From: Brevibacillus agri
GTDB taxonomy: Bacteria; Bacillota; Bacilli; Brevibacillales; Brevibacillaceae
Reading direction: 5' to 3'
Assembly: GCF_004117055.1 (NCBI RefSeq)
Contig: NZ_CP026363.1
Coordinates: forward strand, 3,278,001 to 3,342,000
Length of the DNA: 64,000 nucleotides
Shown: piece after piece, positions 15,163 through 23,868 of the stretch
Position numbering within the stretch: position 1 is the stretch's first letter
Layout of the letters: each line of letters begins with the position of its first letter
Position numbers and translations under genes: made by a program
The notes under the pieces: model-generated
The model's database searches: none
Seen by the model: the letters and a program-made list of their open reading frames with translations, nothing else
Told to the model about the DNA's origin: nothing

Positions 15163-16770
15163 ATGATGAAAAAACAAAACATACATATTTGGTTGGTTTC
15201 TCTGGCATTTCTGACATACTGCCTCACGCTGGCCGTCGGGGTTCCCGCGTCCACGGCATCTACGAACAGCCTGAAGGATATTGCCAACAGCTACGCCAAA
15301 GAGCAAATTCGCTCCTTGCAGAAGGCAGGCGTGATCGCTGGGGATGAAAACGGGTACTTCCATCCGACGCGGCCGGTGACGCGTGCCGAGTTCGTCGCGA
15401 TGCTCACGCGGACGCTCGGCATCCAGCCTGTGGCGGGCAATATCGCGGCTTATGCCGATGTCCCGAAAAATTCGTGGGCGTACGGGTCCGTACAGGCTGC
15501 GGCTGCGCTCGGCATCGCCAACGGGATCAGTCCTACGGCGTTCGGGCCGAAGCGCACGATCTCCCGCGAGGAAGCCGCCGCGTTTTTGGTGCGCGCCCTG
15601 GAGCAAAACGTTTCGGCACAGGCGACGCCGGCCGTGCAAGATGCCGCTTCTGTCTCCGGCTGGGCAAAAGCTTCTGTCGCCAAAGCGATCCAGAAAAAAT
15701 GGCTCGTCGGCTACCAAGGCAGCTTCCGCCCGCAAAAAGCGCTGTCGCGTGAAGAGACGGCCGTGATTTTGCAGCGCATTTCAGATGAGCTGAAGACGCA
15801 AAGCGCGGCGGCCAAGCCGCTGATTTCGCTCGGTTGGCAATACCAGTCCACGACCGACGAGTTTATCGCGCAGGTCAAGAAAAGCGGTGTCAACACCTTG
15901 TCGCCGCGCTGGTACTTCCTGCAAAAAGACGGCACGGTCAGCGACTTGTCCGACACGGCCCTGATCCACTGGGCACATGCAAACGGCAAGCAGGTATGGC
16001 CGCTGTTCGGGAACCGCTTCGACTCCGCCGCCACGCATGCCGCGCTTGCGGATGCGGCAAAGCGGAAGGCCATCGTCCAGAAGCTGTCCGCCTACGTGGA
16101 CAAGTACCAACTGGACGGGATCAACGTCGACTTTGAAGGCTTTTCCCCGGCCGACCGCAACAACTTCACCCTGTTCATCCAGGAGCTGTCGGCTGCCCTG
16201 CACGCCAAAGGCGCTGTCGTCTCCGTCGACATTCCACCCGATACCAAAACCGATTGGAGTGAACCTTACGACTTTGCCAAACTGGCGAAATCTGCGGACT
16301 ATTTGGTAGTCATGGCCTACGAGGAACATTGGGTGGGTGGCCCGAAAGCAGGCTCAGTAGCCTCGCTGCCATGGTTGAAAAAAGTGATCGTCGACCTGTT
16401 GGACAAAGTTCCGGCCCAGAAGCTGATTGTCGGCCTGCCGCTCTATACCCGCGACTGGTATCAGGCAAAAGGCAGCCTGCAATCGACAGACCTGACGATT
16501 CCTGCCTCCTACCAGTTGCTCTCCCAGTACAGGGCAAGCACGGTCTGGGATGCGAGCATTGGACAATACCGCTCGACCTACCAAAAGCAAGGCGTAACCC
16601 ATACGATCTGGCTGGAAGAAAGCCGCTCCATGGGACTCAAGGTCCAGGCGAGTCTGGAGTGGCAAATCCCGGGACTGGCGTATTGGTACGTCGGCTCCGA
16701 GTCAACCGACATGTGGACCGCGATCGCCAACGCGATCAAGCTCAAGCAGGTGCGGGCAAAGCTGTCCTGA
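15163..16770 (+). CDS. SLH-domain cell-surface glycoside hydrolase, family 18 type
   Basis: A 535-residue exported protein. After a signal peptide (cleavage near residue 35) come three S-layer-homology domains, each with its marker (GYFHPTRPVTRAEFVAMLTR; AFGPKRTISREEAAAFLVRA; SFRPQKALSREETAVILQRI), that bind secondary wall polymer. The C-terminal half is a GH18 barrel with the catalytic motif LDGINVDFEGF, in which the last Glu is the acid/base, plus VMAYEEHW and GLPLYTRDW. Such enzymes cut peptidoglycan or chitin-like N-acetylglucosamine links; relatives include YdhD/YaaH spore-cortex enzymes. The start at 15163 has only a weak GGATG; a start at 15121 is possible. Confidence 0.9.
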   Translation: MMKKQNIHIWLVSLAFLTYCLTLAVGVPASTASTNSLKDIANSYAKEQIRSLQKAGVIAGDENGYFHPTRPVTRAEFVAMLTRTLGIQPVAGNIAAYADVPKNSWAYGSVQAAAALGIANGISPTAFGPKRTISREEAAAFLVRALEQNVSAQATPAVQDAASVSGWAKASVAKAIQKKWLVGYQGSFRPQKALSREETAVILQRISDELKTQSAAAKPLISLGWQYQSTTDEFIAQVKKSGVNTLSPRWYFLQKDGTVSDLSDTALIHWAHANGKQVWPLFGNRFDSAATHAALADAAKRKAIVQKLSAYVDKYQLDGINVDFEGFSPADRNNFTLFIQELSAALHAKGAVVSVDIPPDTKTDWSEPYDFAKLAKSADYLVVMAYEEHWVGGPKAGSVASLPWLKKVIVDLLDKVPAQKLIVGLPLYTRDWYQAKGSLQSTDLTIPASYQLLSQYRASTVWDASIGQYRSTYQKQGVTHTIWLEESRSMGLKVQASLEWQIPGLAYWYVGSESTDMWTAIANAIKLKQVRAKLS

Positions 16771-16805
16771 ACGCTTGCTGCTGGAACGGCCACAAAATCG
16801 AACGA

Positions 16806-16844
16806 AACGCCTCCGCTGTCCGAAGACGCTGCGGAGGCGTTTTT
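16806..16844 (+). terminator. Terminator after the SLH-GH18 gene
   Basis: AACGCCTCCGC (16806-16816) pairs with GCGGAGGCGTT, followed by a T run. Confidence 0.8.
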
Positions 16845-16952
16845 GCTATCTCGCTGTACTGGTAGCGTGGTGGGCAATGCCGAACGCCAAAGCAAAAGCC
16901 AAACTCCCTCCCTGGCACTGCGGAGGCATTCGGCTTTTGTGGCATGCGCTGC

Positions 16953-17426
16953 CTAGCGCAATTTTCGCTCCATGAAAATGGCGCCGTCGAGCGGATTGAA
17001 GATGTACGGCTCTATTTCATAAAATCCGAAAGCGCGGTACAGCGCCTGCGCGCTGGTCATCCTTGCCAACGTATCGAGCCGCATGTAGTCGTACGAAAGC
17101 TGCTCCGCTTTTTCGATAATCATCTGGATCAGCGTTTTCCCGATTTTCAAGCCGCGATACCGATCGCGGACGTACAGCCGCTTCATCTCGCAAATCCGCT
17201 CGTCGCTTTTGCGCACGGCAATGCAGCCCGCCGCCTCCCCGTCTACCAAGGCGAGGAGCAGGGCGCCATCTGGTGCTGCGTACTTGCCGGGCAGCGCCTT
17301 GCACTCTGCTTCAAAATCTTGAAAGCCGAGATCGAGTCCGAGCGATTCCGTATATTCGCGAAACAGTTGCTTCACTGCCTCGAGCTCTTCCTTGTTTGCT
17401 TCGGTCAAAAAACGATACTCCACCAT
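16953..17426 (-). CDS. GNAT-family N-acetyltransferase
   Basis: A 157-residue acetyltransferase of normal length. The acetyl-CoA-binding core is present: strand 4 ICEMKRLYVRDRYRGLKIGK with the R-x-x-G-x-G/A-type P-loop (RYRGLKIG), followed by TLIQMIIEKAEQLSYDYMRL and ALYRAFGFYEIEPY. The ATG at 17426 has GGGTGG ahead; the longer open frame lacks homology. It is transcribed after the TrmB-type regulator, 38 bases apart on the same strand, and might share its promoter. Substrate not predictable. Confidence 0.88.
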   Translation of the reverse strand: MVEYRFLTEANKEELEAVKQLFREYTESLGLDLGFQDFEAECKALPGKYAAPDGALLLALVDGEAAGCIAVRKSDERICEMKRLYVRDRYRGLKIGKTLIQMIIEKAEQLSYDYMRLDTLARMTSAQALYRAFGFYEIEPYIFNPLDGAIFMERKLR

Positions 17427-17464
17427 GCTTTCTCCACCCTTTCCTCTCTGTAGCTCCGCTGTGC

Positions 17465-18274
17465 CTATTTTTTGATGTTGTGGACGATGTACGTCAGCAA
17501 ATCGTCGCCTTGCCACAAGGAATCCAGCGATTCGTTGCCCAGCTTGGCGCTCACGACCTTGAGCACCATGTCGTGGCGGATGTATTCCTTCGCCAGCAAA
17601 ATCAGCATCGGGTCGGTCGTCTGAATGGCCTGCGGCACTCGCCCGTCCAAAAAGCTGCCGATCAGCACCTCTTTGTCGTCCTGAATGACAATCGTCAGCC
17701 TTTGGCCCATCCTCTGCCGCTCAATCGAGGACGAGTCCTGGCGGTGATAGAAGGCGTGCCCGAACGAAGGCGTTTCCTGGTCGGCAAACAGCAGCGAAAA
17801 CATTCTGACTCCTTGGGCAGCCGCTTCCTCGGAAGCCTCGCGCAATTCGTCCAGCTCCTCTTCCCACGCCGACAGCCACACCTCTTCTTTTGCCGAGCGC
17901 AGCAAGCTCTGCATGGCAGCCAAGATGTTCGCCCGCTCCTCCATATGCTGGATGACATGAACCTCGACCGGCTTTTCAATGACTTGCAGCTCTTGCTCCA
18001 AATAGTCAATCGTTTGTTCGTGCTGCTTTTTCAGGTTGGTCATCAGCTCTTTGATCGGCACGGGACGATAAGTCGGCGGCTCCGTCCGCAGCTCGACAAT
18101 CGCCTGCTTGCTCACCAGCTTGGCAATGACCGCATACACCATCGAGCGCGGCACGGCACTTTTTTTGCTGATCTCGTACCCGTTTAAAAGCGGCTCCTTC
18201 AGCAGCGTCATGTACACCTTCGCTTCATTTTTGGAAAAACCGATTTCCTCAAACTTGTCCAGTAACGGTTCCAT
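17465..18274 (-). CDS. TrmB-family transcriptional regulator
   Basis: A 269-residue regulator. The N-terminal winged helix is typical of TrmB (GFSKNEAKVYMTLLKEPLLN, EISKKSAVPRSMVYAVIAKL, RTEPPTYRPVPI). A coiled linker (to about 100) follows, then the C-terminal effector domain with a phospholipase-D-like fold (NILAAMQSLLRSAKEEVWLS, KEVLIGSFLDG). TrmB proteins sense sugars or other metabolites in archaea and Bacillota; the ligand here is unknown. Its promoter carries a perfect inverted repeat between -10 and start codon, so it probably represses itself. The GNAT gene follows. Confidence 0.88.
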   Translation of the reverse strand: MEPLLDKFEEIGFSKNEAKVYMTLLKEPLLNGYEISKKSAVPRSMVYAVIAKLVSKQAIVELRTEPPTYRPVPIKELMTNLKKQHEQTIDYLEQELQVIEKPVEVHVIQHMEERANILAAMQSLLRSAKEEVWLSAWEEELDELREASEEAAAQGVRMFSLLFADQETPSFGHAFYHRQDSSSIERQRMGQRLTIVIQDDKEVLIGSFLDGRVPQAIQTTDPMLILLAKEYIRHDMVLKVVSAKLGNESLDSLWQGDDLLTYIVHNIKK

Positions 18275-18292
18275 AGCTACTCCTTTTTAGTA

Positions 18293-18306
18293 GTAATAGA
18301 TATTAC
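18293..18306. promoter_or_regulatory. Operator-like inverted repeat upstream of the TrmB regulator
   Basis: GTAATA-GA-TATTAC is a perfect inverted repeat placed between the -10 hexamer and the ribosome binding site of the TrmB gene. Confidence 0.5.
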
Positions 18307-18307
18307 A

Positions 18308-18336
18308 ACTATAAAAGAACGCGCGCTGCAATGCAA
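18308..18336 (-). promoter_or_regulatory. Promoter of the TrmB regulator gene
   Basis: Minus strand TTGCAT (18336-18331), 17 bases, TATAGT (18313-18308). Confidence 0.6.
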
Positions 18337-18687
18337 TATCGTTTTGCTGATCGGCAATCGAGATTCACGGAGGCCGCTTCTCAAACGGTCTGGAATCATG
18401 CCCGCCTGCGATCTGCTCTGTCACAGAACCGATCCTTTTTGCGTTTGCTTCGTATGTTTTCGTAACGAGATCGTCTCGCTTCGGAGGTGTTCCATGGGTT
18501 ATTTCTCGCTTGCTTGACCATTGGCTTTCGTTCGAGCTGCTTTCGCCAGTGGCGACAGTCCTGCTACTGCTCTATTGGGGACGACTTCATGGCGGTTTCA
18601 TTAGAAAAATTCGCTGCGCCAATGGCTTGGCGAGCCTTCGTTGCCCTTATACTGGAACAATCTTATCAATGCCTTATCTGTACAAAA
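18337..18687. other. Intergenic region, no gene supported
   Basis: Several open frames of 60-80 codons exist but none has a ribosome binding site with credible homology. No repeat structure was noticed. Confidence 0.5.
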
Positions 18688-18724
18688 AAACCGTCGCTTT
18701 GCACATTGCGCAAAGCGACGGTTT
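18688..18724 (-). terminator. Terminator of the kbl-tdh operon
   Basis: AAACCGTCGCTTTGC (18688-18702) pairs perfectly with GCAAAGCGACGGTTT (18710-18724), with a T run on the minus strand. Confidence 0.85.
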
Positions 18725-18748
18725 CGTCTCGTGTGTGATGCTATTCGT

Positions 18749-19711
18749 TTAGCCGACTTGCTGCAGCAGCTTTCCCCGCAGTTTGGCGAGCATGTCTTCG
18801 GTCATTTTGTCCAGATCGTACTCTGCTTTGAAGCCCCATTCGTTCATGGCGGCGGTCGCGTCGATCGAGTTTGGCCAACTGTCCGCGATCGCCTGGCGCA
18901 CCGGGTCTACCTCGTAGGAGAGGGTGAACTCCGGAATGTGCTTGCGGATCGCAGCCGCTACATCTTCAGGCTCGATGCTCATTGCCGTTACGTTGAACGC
19001 GTTGCGGTGAATCAGCTTGGAGGCGTCGGCTTCCATCAAGGTGATGATCGCGTTCAAGGCGTCTGGCATGTACATCATGTCCATGTACGTGCCTTTGGCG
19101 ATGTAGGACGTGTACGCGCCTTCCTGAATCGCCTTGTAGTAGATGTCAACCGCATAGTCGGTCGTGCCTCCGCCTGGAGGAGCCACGTACGAGATCAGGC
19201 CAGGAAAACGAACGCCACGGGTGTCTACGCCGAATTTTTGATAGTAGTAATCGCACAGCAGCTCGCCGGACACTTTGTTCACCCCGTACATCGTCGTCGG
19301 GCGTTGAATCGTGTCTTGCGGCGTGTTGTCTTTCGGCGTGGAAGGCCCGAAAGCGCCGATGGAGCTTGGGGTGAAAAACTGGCAGTTCAGCTCGCGCGCA
19401 GCCTCCAGCGCATTGACCAGCCCGCCCATGTTCAGGTTCCAGGCGAGCAGCGGCTTCGCTTCGGCTGTAGCCGACAGCAGCGCAGCAAGATGCATGATCG
19501 TATCTACCTTGTGTGCTTTTGCCAGCTCGAACATGCGGTTTCCGTCTGTGACATCCAAAATCTCAAATGGCCCGGACTGTACCACAGGATCGTCTTCTTT
19601 TTTGCGGATGTCGGTCGCGACAACCTGATCGGCTCCGTACACTTCGCGCAGCTTCATGATGAGCTCCGAGCCGATTTGTCCCAATGCTCCCGTTACTAAA
19701 ATCTTTTTCAT
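18749..19711 (-). CDS. tdh: L-threonine 3-dehydrogenase, short-chain (SDR) type
   Basis: A 320-residue extended-SDR protein: NAD-binding motif [17 protein letters not shown], the epimerase-like MHLAALLSA, and catalytic [11 protein letters not shown] with the Tyr-x-x-x-Lys pair. The stretch [20 protein letters not shown] is characteristic of SDR-type threonine dehydrogenases. It oxidises L-threonine to 2-amino-3-ketobutyrate, which the adjacent Kbl cleaves with CoA into glycine and acetyl-CoA. Its start overlaps the kbl stop by four bases (ATGA), so the pair is translationally coupled. The strong terminator downstream ends the operon. Confidence 0.94.
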   Translation of the reverse strand: MKKILVTGALGQIGSELIMKLREVYGADQVVATDIRKKEDDPVVQSGPFEILDVTDGNRMFELAKAHKVDTIMHLAALLSATAEAKPLLAWNLNMGGLVNALEAARELNCQFFTPSSIGAFGPSTPKDNTPQDTIQRPTTMYGVNKVSGELLCDYYYQKFGVDTRGVRFPGLISYVAPPGGGTTDYAVDIYYKAIQEGAYTSYIAKGTYMDMMYMPDALNAIITLMEADASKLIHRNAFNVTAMSIEPEDVAAAIRKHIPEFTLSYEVDPVRQAIADSWPNSIDATAAMNEWGFKAEYDLDKMTEDMLAKLRGKLLQQVG

Positions 19712-20901
19712 GACAGGATCCCCATTTCTTTCCCAACTTTTTCATAGATGCCAAGGGCGCGATCCAGCATTTCCTTGGTGTGGGCAGCCGTCGGCATGTT
19801 GCGCACGCGACCTGTTCCTTTTGGCACGGTCGGGAAGACGATTGCCTTGGCGTACACACCTTCTTCGTACAGGCGTTTGCTGAATTCCTGCGTCTTTTGT
19901 TCGTCGCCGATGATGCAAGGCGTGATCGGTGTTTCGCTGTCCCCGATGTTGAAGCCAAGCTCCTTCAAGCCTTTTTTCAGGTAGTGGCCGTTATCCCACA
20001 GTTTGTCGTGCAGTTCGGTGCTGCTTGTCAAAATGTCAATAGCGGTAATGCAAGCCGCCACATCTGCTGGCGTCAGCGCCGTCGAGAACAGGAACGGTCT
20101 GCTGCGCACTTTGAGCCAGTCGATCAGCTCCTGGCGTCCTGCCACGTAGCCGCCGACTACCCCGATCGCTTTGGAGAGCGTACCGATCTGGAAGTCGATT
20201 TTGTCAGACAAGCCAAAGTGTTTGACGGTTCCAGCGCCTTTGCCAAGCACACCCGAGCCGTGGGCATCGTCTACATAGGTGATGAGGTCAAATTCTTCGG
20301 CAACCTCCACGATTTCCGGCAGTTTGGCGATATCGCCGTCCATCGAGAATACGCCGTCCGTAATGACCATCAGTTTTTTATATTTGCCGGACTCTTTTGC
20401 TTCCTTCGCTTTGGCGCGCAGGTCGTCGATGTCCGAGTGGTTGAAGCGAATAATTTGCGCACGCGAGAGACGGCAGCCGTCGATAATCGAAGCGTGGTTC
20501 AGCTCGTCGGACAAAATCGCATCGTCCTTGTCCATGACGGCAGAGATGGCTGCCATGTTGCAGTTAAAGCCGGACTGATAAGCGATAGCTGCTTCTGTAT
20601 GTTTGAAGGCAGCGAGTTTTTCTTCCAGCTTCACGTGCAGATCGAGCGTACCATTGATGGTGCGCACCGCTCCTGCCCCGACTCCGTATTTTTGCGCAGC
20701 GGCAATCGCGGCATCTACCAGGCGCTGGTCTGTCGCCAGTCCCAGGTAGTTGTTCGAGGACAGGTTAATCAGTTCTTTTCCCGCAATGGTGATGACAGGG
20801 CCGTTTGCGCTTTGCAAAGGATCGATGACGTTGTACAGACCTTTGCTTTTCAAATCAGCCAGATTTTCATGTAAAAAGTGCTCCAATGTTTTGCTCGCCA
20901 A
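19708..20901 (-). CDS. kbl: 2-amino-3-ketobutyrate CoA ligase (glycine C-acetyltransferase)
   Basis: A 397-residue pyridoxal-phosphate enzyme of the alpha-oxoamine synthase group. Family landmarks are [57 protein letters not shown] and the PLP-lysine region [19 protein letters not shown]. It converts aminoketobutyrate plus CoA into glycine and acetyl-CoA together with the downstream tdh product. The TTG at 20901 is chosen because GGAGGGA lies seven bases ahead and matches family N-termini ([12 protein letters not shown]); the longer frame has no site. First gene of the operon. Confidence 0.95.
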   Translation of the reverse strand: MASKTLEHFLHENLADLKSKGLYNVIDPLQSANGPVITIAGKELINLSSNNYLGLATDQRLVDAAIAAAQKYGVGAGAVRTINGTLDLHVKLEEKLAAFKHTEAAIAYQSGFNCNMAAISAVMDKDDAILSDELNHASIIDGCRLSRAQIIRFNHSDIDDLRAKAKEAKESGKYKKLMVITDGVFSMDGDIAKLPEIVEVAEEFDLITYVDDAHGSGVLGKGAGTVKHFGLSDKIDFQIGTLSKAIGVVGGYVAGRQELIDWLKVRSRPFLFSTALTPADVAACITAIDILTSSTELHDKLWDNGHYLKKGLKELGFNIGDSETPITPCIIGDEQKTQEFSKRLYEEGVYAKAIVFPTVPKGTGRVRNMPTAAHTKEMLDRALGIYEKVGKEMGILS

Positions 20902-21045
20902 CGAGAATCCCTCCAGCATCCAGCCATCGGGCTTTACACCTGTCCGATCGGGGAAGTAATTTCCACGAAAACAAATGTACACCCTATGCGGACATATTTT
21001 TCTTGTATAAATCGCATGAAATCAACCTTATTTACTGATAGGTTA

Positions 21046-21091
21046 CCACCATTTACTCGAAATGTCCATATGACAAAGACATAAATGGTGG
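21046..21091. repeat. Hairpin upstream of kbl
   Basis: CCACCATTTA (21046-21055) pairs with TAAATGGTGG (21082-21091), and inside it ATGTC pairs with GACAT. It has no T run, so it is more likely a regulatory or structural element than a terminator. Confidence 0.45.
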
Positions 21092-21281
21092 CGCTTTCAC
21101 CAAAAATGCCTAATGCGCTCTTTCATAAGTTCTCCTTTTGCTGCGATCTTAGACAAAACAGCGGCGATGATCCCGGCGGCTTAGAAAATTTGGCTGTGTA
21201 GTGTCGTGGCATGATGATTCGAAAATGACGTTGTGGGGCCTTTGGCTTTTAAAAGCCTCCTTCATCGGGGCTTTGGTGTGG

Positions 21282-21488
21282 CGAGGAAAGAGACGAAATC
21301 GCTGTAGCTTCTTGGGCTCCCTGCTGGGGGTATCACTGCCCGGCTCCGGGGGAAAAAGCGAAACCGCGTCCAAAAGTGGTTGATTCAGGTAGCCTCTCAG
21401 AGTTGGACGCTAAAAGCGTGTTTCGCTTTTTTCCCGGAGCCTCGGTTGGGAGCCCAAAGAGCTTTCGCGGATTTCGTCTCTTTCCTCG
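21282..21488 (+). repeat. Large imperfect palindrome, copy A
   Basis: The outer arm CGAGGAAAGAGACGAAATC (21282-21300) has a perfect partner at 21470-21488. A middle arm at 21342-21364 (GGCTCCGGG...AAAAAGCGAAAC) pairs with 21420-21441, and GCGTCCAA (21366-21373) pairs with TTGGACGC (21403-21410). The whole would fold as a ~207-nt rod with an apical loop of about 29 bases. Its two arms are distinct, and each matches one arm of copy B read on the opposite strand. Confidence 0.75.
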
Positions 21489-21644
21489 TCAGGGGCTAAG
21501 GGGAATAGGCCCTTTTGCGAACCTTTTTGAGAGCTATGAATGTACCTGCTCTCAACCGTACAAAAATGATTTCGAGACGCGTTTTGTCTTGGACATCTTG
21601 CTTCTTGAACTCCGCACAAAAATCACCCCCGAACGACAGAAACA

Positions 21645-21847
21645 GGAAACAGGAGAAAGCAAGCGAAGGTCTTTGGGACTCCTACCGAGCAGGAGGGGAA
21701 AAAGGAAAACACGCTTTTAAGCGTCAACGTGAACCTACTTCTTTTGAATCCTCTACTTTTGACGCGGTTTTCCTTTTTCACCGGAGGCGGACAGTTCCCG
21801 CTCCCCCGCTAGAGGCCCAAGTACCTGTAGCGCTTTCTCCTGTTTCC
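21645..21847 (-). repeat. Large imperfect palindrome, copy B, inverted relative to copy A
   Basis: The outer arm GGAAACAGGAGAAAGC (21645-21660) pairs perfectly with 21832-21847. The middle arm GAAAAAGGAAAAC (21698-21710) pairs with 21767-21779, and GCGTCAA (21721-21727) with TTGACGC (21759-21765). Its left arm matches the reverse complement of the right arm of copy A, including ACACGCTTTTAAGCGTC versus ACACGCTTTTAGCGTCC. Its right arm matches copy A's left arm, so the two are homologous and inverted. Confidence 0.75.
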
Positions 21848-22063
21848 TCCCACCACTATCGCGACGATCAACCGTATTCCAAGCTGCCAGTCCGCCTTGA
21901 TCCCCGCAGCCCGTAACAAAAACCTCATTCTCGCCTAAATATAAACCACCTTAGCTGCACCAAATCGCCAAGCAATCGCTAAAAACCTCTGTCCCCAAAG
22001 GCCCAACGCTTGCTTTCCCCCTACACTCGAAGTCCCGCTATGTTGCACGACTACTGGATAAGA

Positions 22064-22103
22064 ACAAAAAAACCACGCCCCCTTTATCAGACGGAGCGCG
22101 GCC
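22064..22103 (-). terminator. Terminator after the ferredoxin-like gene
   Basis: CCGCGCTCC pairs with GGGGGCGTGG on the minus strand, followed by T7. Confidence 0.7.
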
Positions 22104-22108
22104 CTGGA

Positions 22109-22486
22109 CTACTTTTTGACTTTTTCCGATTTGAGAATGCCTGGCTTGCAGTCCGACGTGCGGACAAAGCCGTCGCCTTGAAACCGATGGGTCATCAGCG
22201 ACTCGACCGGCTGCCCCAGGCGAAAATGCTGATCGACCAACAGCCCCGCATCTTCTGGCGTCACGTTCTGGTACCAGATGCCTTCCGGATAGACGATCAC
22301 GACACAGGCATCCTCACATCGTCCGTTGCAGCGCGTCCGGCTTGTATGTACGTAATCATCCAGGCCCGCCTCCGCAATCGCTTCCCGAATCGCAACGGTG
22401 ACCTCTTCTCCCCCGCTGCGCATACAGCTTCCGCCATTGCAGAGCAAAATATGGTGGCGCGTCCGCGACAAATCCCATGTAGCCAC
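22109..22486 (-). CDS. Thioredoxin-like [2Fe-2S] ferredoxin
   Basis: A 125-residue protein of the thioredoxin-fold 2Fe-2S ferredoxin family, also found at the N-terminus of NuoE-type subunits. Four cluster cysteines follow the family spacing: HILLCNGGSCMRSGG, then TRCNGRCEDACVVIVYPEG. The next stretch, WYQNVTPEDAGLLVDQHF, is the conserved C-terminal part. Stand-alone forms occur in many Bacillota; the electron partner is unknown. Start at 22486; nothing else shares its transcript, and a terminator lies at its 3' end. Confidence 0.88.
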   Translation of the reverse strand: MATWDLSRTRHHILLCNGGSCMRSGGEEVTVAIREAIAEAGLDDYVHTSRTRCNGRCEDACVVIVYPEGIWYQNVTPEDAGLLVDQHFRLGQPVESLMTHRFQGDGFVRTSDCKPGILKSEKVKK

Positions 22487-22660
22487 TCTACATCCCTCCC
22501 AGCCAAAAAATCGTAATCATTACGTTTTAAACACCTTCCTACTATACCTGCTTCCCATCATGACTGTAAATAGCGCAATTTGCAATTCCCAGAACGTTGC
22601 CTTTTTGCTAGAATATATGTTCGTACACAACGATTACAAAAATGACGGGTGGTGGATCAC

Positions 22661-23773
22661 ATGTCCGTAACCAAACAGCGGGATGCCTTGCAGTTGCTCC
22701 AGACAGTCGGATCGTTTCCCTGGTATGTAGAAAAATTTATCGACCACAAAAAAACGAAAAAAAGCTCGCCTTCCACCTTGCTTGGCTATTTGCGCGACAT
22801 CGCCTTTTTCTTTCGCTGGATGATGACCGAAGGCTTGACCACGGCAACAGACATCAAGGACGTGTCCCTCTCCGACTTGAACGAGCTGAAAAAGGAGACG
22901 GTGGAAAGCTACATCTTATATTTGCAGGAGTCGCACTTGTACGAGCGCTCCGCCCTGCTCACCAACCCGACGCGCAGCGCGAAAAAAGAGTACAGCGACC
23001 GGACGATCAGCCGAAAAATTTCCAGCTTGAAGTCGTTGTTTCATTATTTGGCTGCGCTGGCCGAAGATGAAAACGGCGACGCGTATTTGAAGCGCAATGT
23101 GCTGGCAAAAATCGAGCTGGATGCGACTGAGCTGACGCCGCTGGCCCGCGCTCACGCCATCCGCGCAAAAATTTTGATCGACGAGGAAATTTACCAGTTT
23201 GTCGACTTCGTTTACAACGGCTATTTGGCCCACTGCAACACCGAAAAGAAGCGGCAGTACCACCTGCAAAACCGCGACCGCGATACCGCCATGATCGCGC
23301 TGATCCTCTCCGGCGGCTTTCGCGTCTCCGAGATCGTCAGTCTGGACTTGTCCGACATCGTGATGGAAAAAAACCAACTGAAAATGGTGCGCAAAGGAAA
23401 AAAAGAGGACGCTCCCTTTTTCAGCGACTGGGGCAAGGAGCATTTGGCCCGTTACCTTGCCTTGCGCGACAAATACCATCCTGCCCCGCAAGAAACGGCC
23501 GTTTTCCTCGCCGTATCGCCAACGAAGCCACACGGCCACCGCATCGAAATCCGCTCCGTGCAAAAGCTGGTCAAAAAATATGCGAAAGCGTTCGGGATTC
23601 CCGATTTGTCCGTACATAAGCTGCGCCACAGCTTCGCCACGCAGTTTTTGCGGCTGAACCCGGACCCGCATCAGTTGCAAGCCCAGCTTGGGCACTCGAA
23701 AATCGAAACGACGATGCAGTACGCCCACGTCCTGGAAGACGCGCTGGAAAAAGCGGTCAACCGCACGACCTGA
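22661..23773 (+). CDS. Tyrosine recombinase, XerS type
   Basis: A 370-residue integrase-family recombinase. The N-terminal SAM-like core-binding domain is complete (YVEKFIDHKKTKKSSPSTLL, LGYLRDIAFFFRWM). The catalytic residues are all visible: Arg221 (GGFRVSEI), Lys in VRKGKKE, His319-x-x-Arg322 (HKLRHSFAT), His345 (QLGHSKIETT) and Tyr354 (MQYAHV). Length and sequence fit XerS of streptococci and Bacillus-like hosts, rather than the ~300-residue XerC/XerD. The ATG at 22661 follows GGGTGGTGG. No adjacent dif-like site was recognised. The pair of large palindromes lies about 800 bases upstream. It could serve chromosome-dimer resolution or a local inversion, which is unproven. Confidence 0.9.
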   Translation: MSVTKQRDALQLLQTVGSFPWYVEKFIDHKKTKKSSPSTLLGYLRDIAFFFRWMMTEGLTTATDIKDVSLSDLNELKKETVESYILYLQESHLYERSALLTNPTRSAKKEYSDRTISRKISSLKSLFHYLAALAEDENGDAYLKRNVLAKIELDATELTPLARAHAIRAKILIDEEIYQFVDFVYNGYLAHCNTEKKRQYHLQNRDRDTAMIALILSGGFRVSEIVSLDLSDIVMEKNQLKMVRKGKKEDAPFFSDWGKEHLARYLALRDKYHPAPQETAVFLAVSPTKPHGHRIEIRSVQKLVKKYAKAFGIPDLSVHKLRHSFATQFLRLNPDPHQLQAQLGHSKIETTMQYAHVLEDALEKAVNRTT

Positions 23774-23792
23774 CAATGCGAACAAACAAACA

Positions 23793-23842
23793 TGACCAAT
23801 CAGCTTTCGCCCCTGCGCCATAGCTGATTGGTCGTTTTGCTT
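23793..23842. terminator. Terminator between the recombinase and Mn-catalase genes
   Basis: GACCAATCAGCT (23794-23805) pairs with AGCTGATTGGTC (23822-23833), followed by GTTTTG. Confidence 0.8.
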
Positions 23843-23868
23843 TCTGTGCCGTTCATGCTCCTGTGCTC

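Larger units (their letters stand above)
20902..22108. other. 1.2-kb non-coding region with large palindromes
   Basis: No gene is supported. The region holds a long hairpin near kbl (21046-21091), two homologous ~205-bp imperfect palindromes (21282-21488 and 21645-21847) in opposite orientation, an 8-bp hairpin TTGAGAGC/GCTCTCAA between them (21527-21555), and a terminator at its right end. Open frames across it merely follow the palindrome arms. Confidence 0.6.

Noticed and set aside
21376..21916. Open frames of 110-130 codons across the palindromes
   Set aside because: They follow the palindrome arms; no family features and no ribosome binding sites. Paired-arm conservation explains the sequence better.
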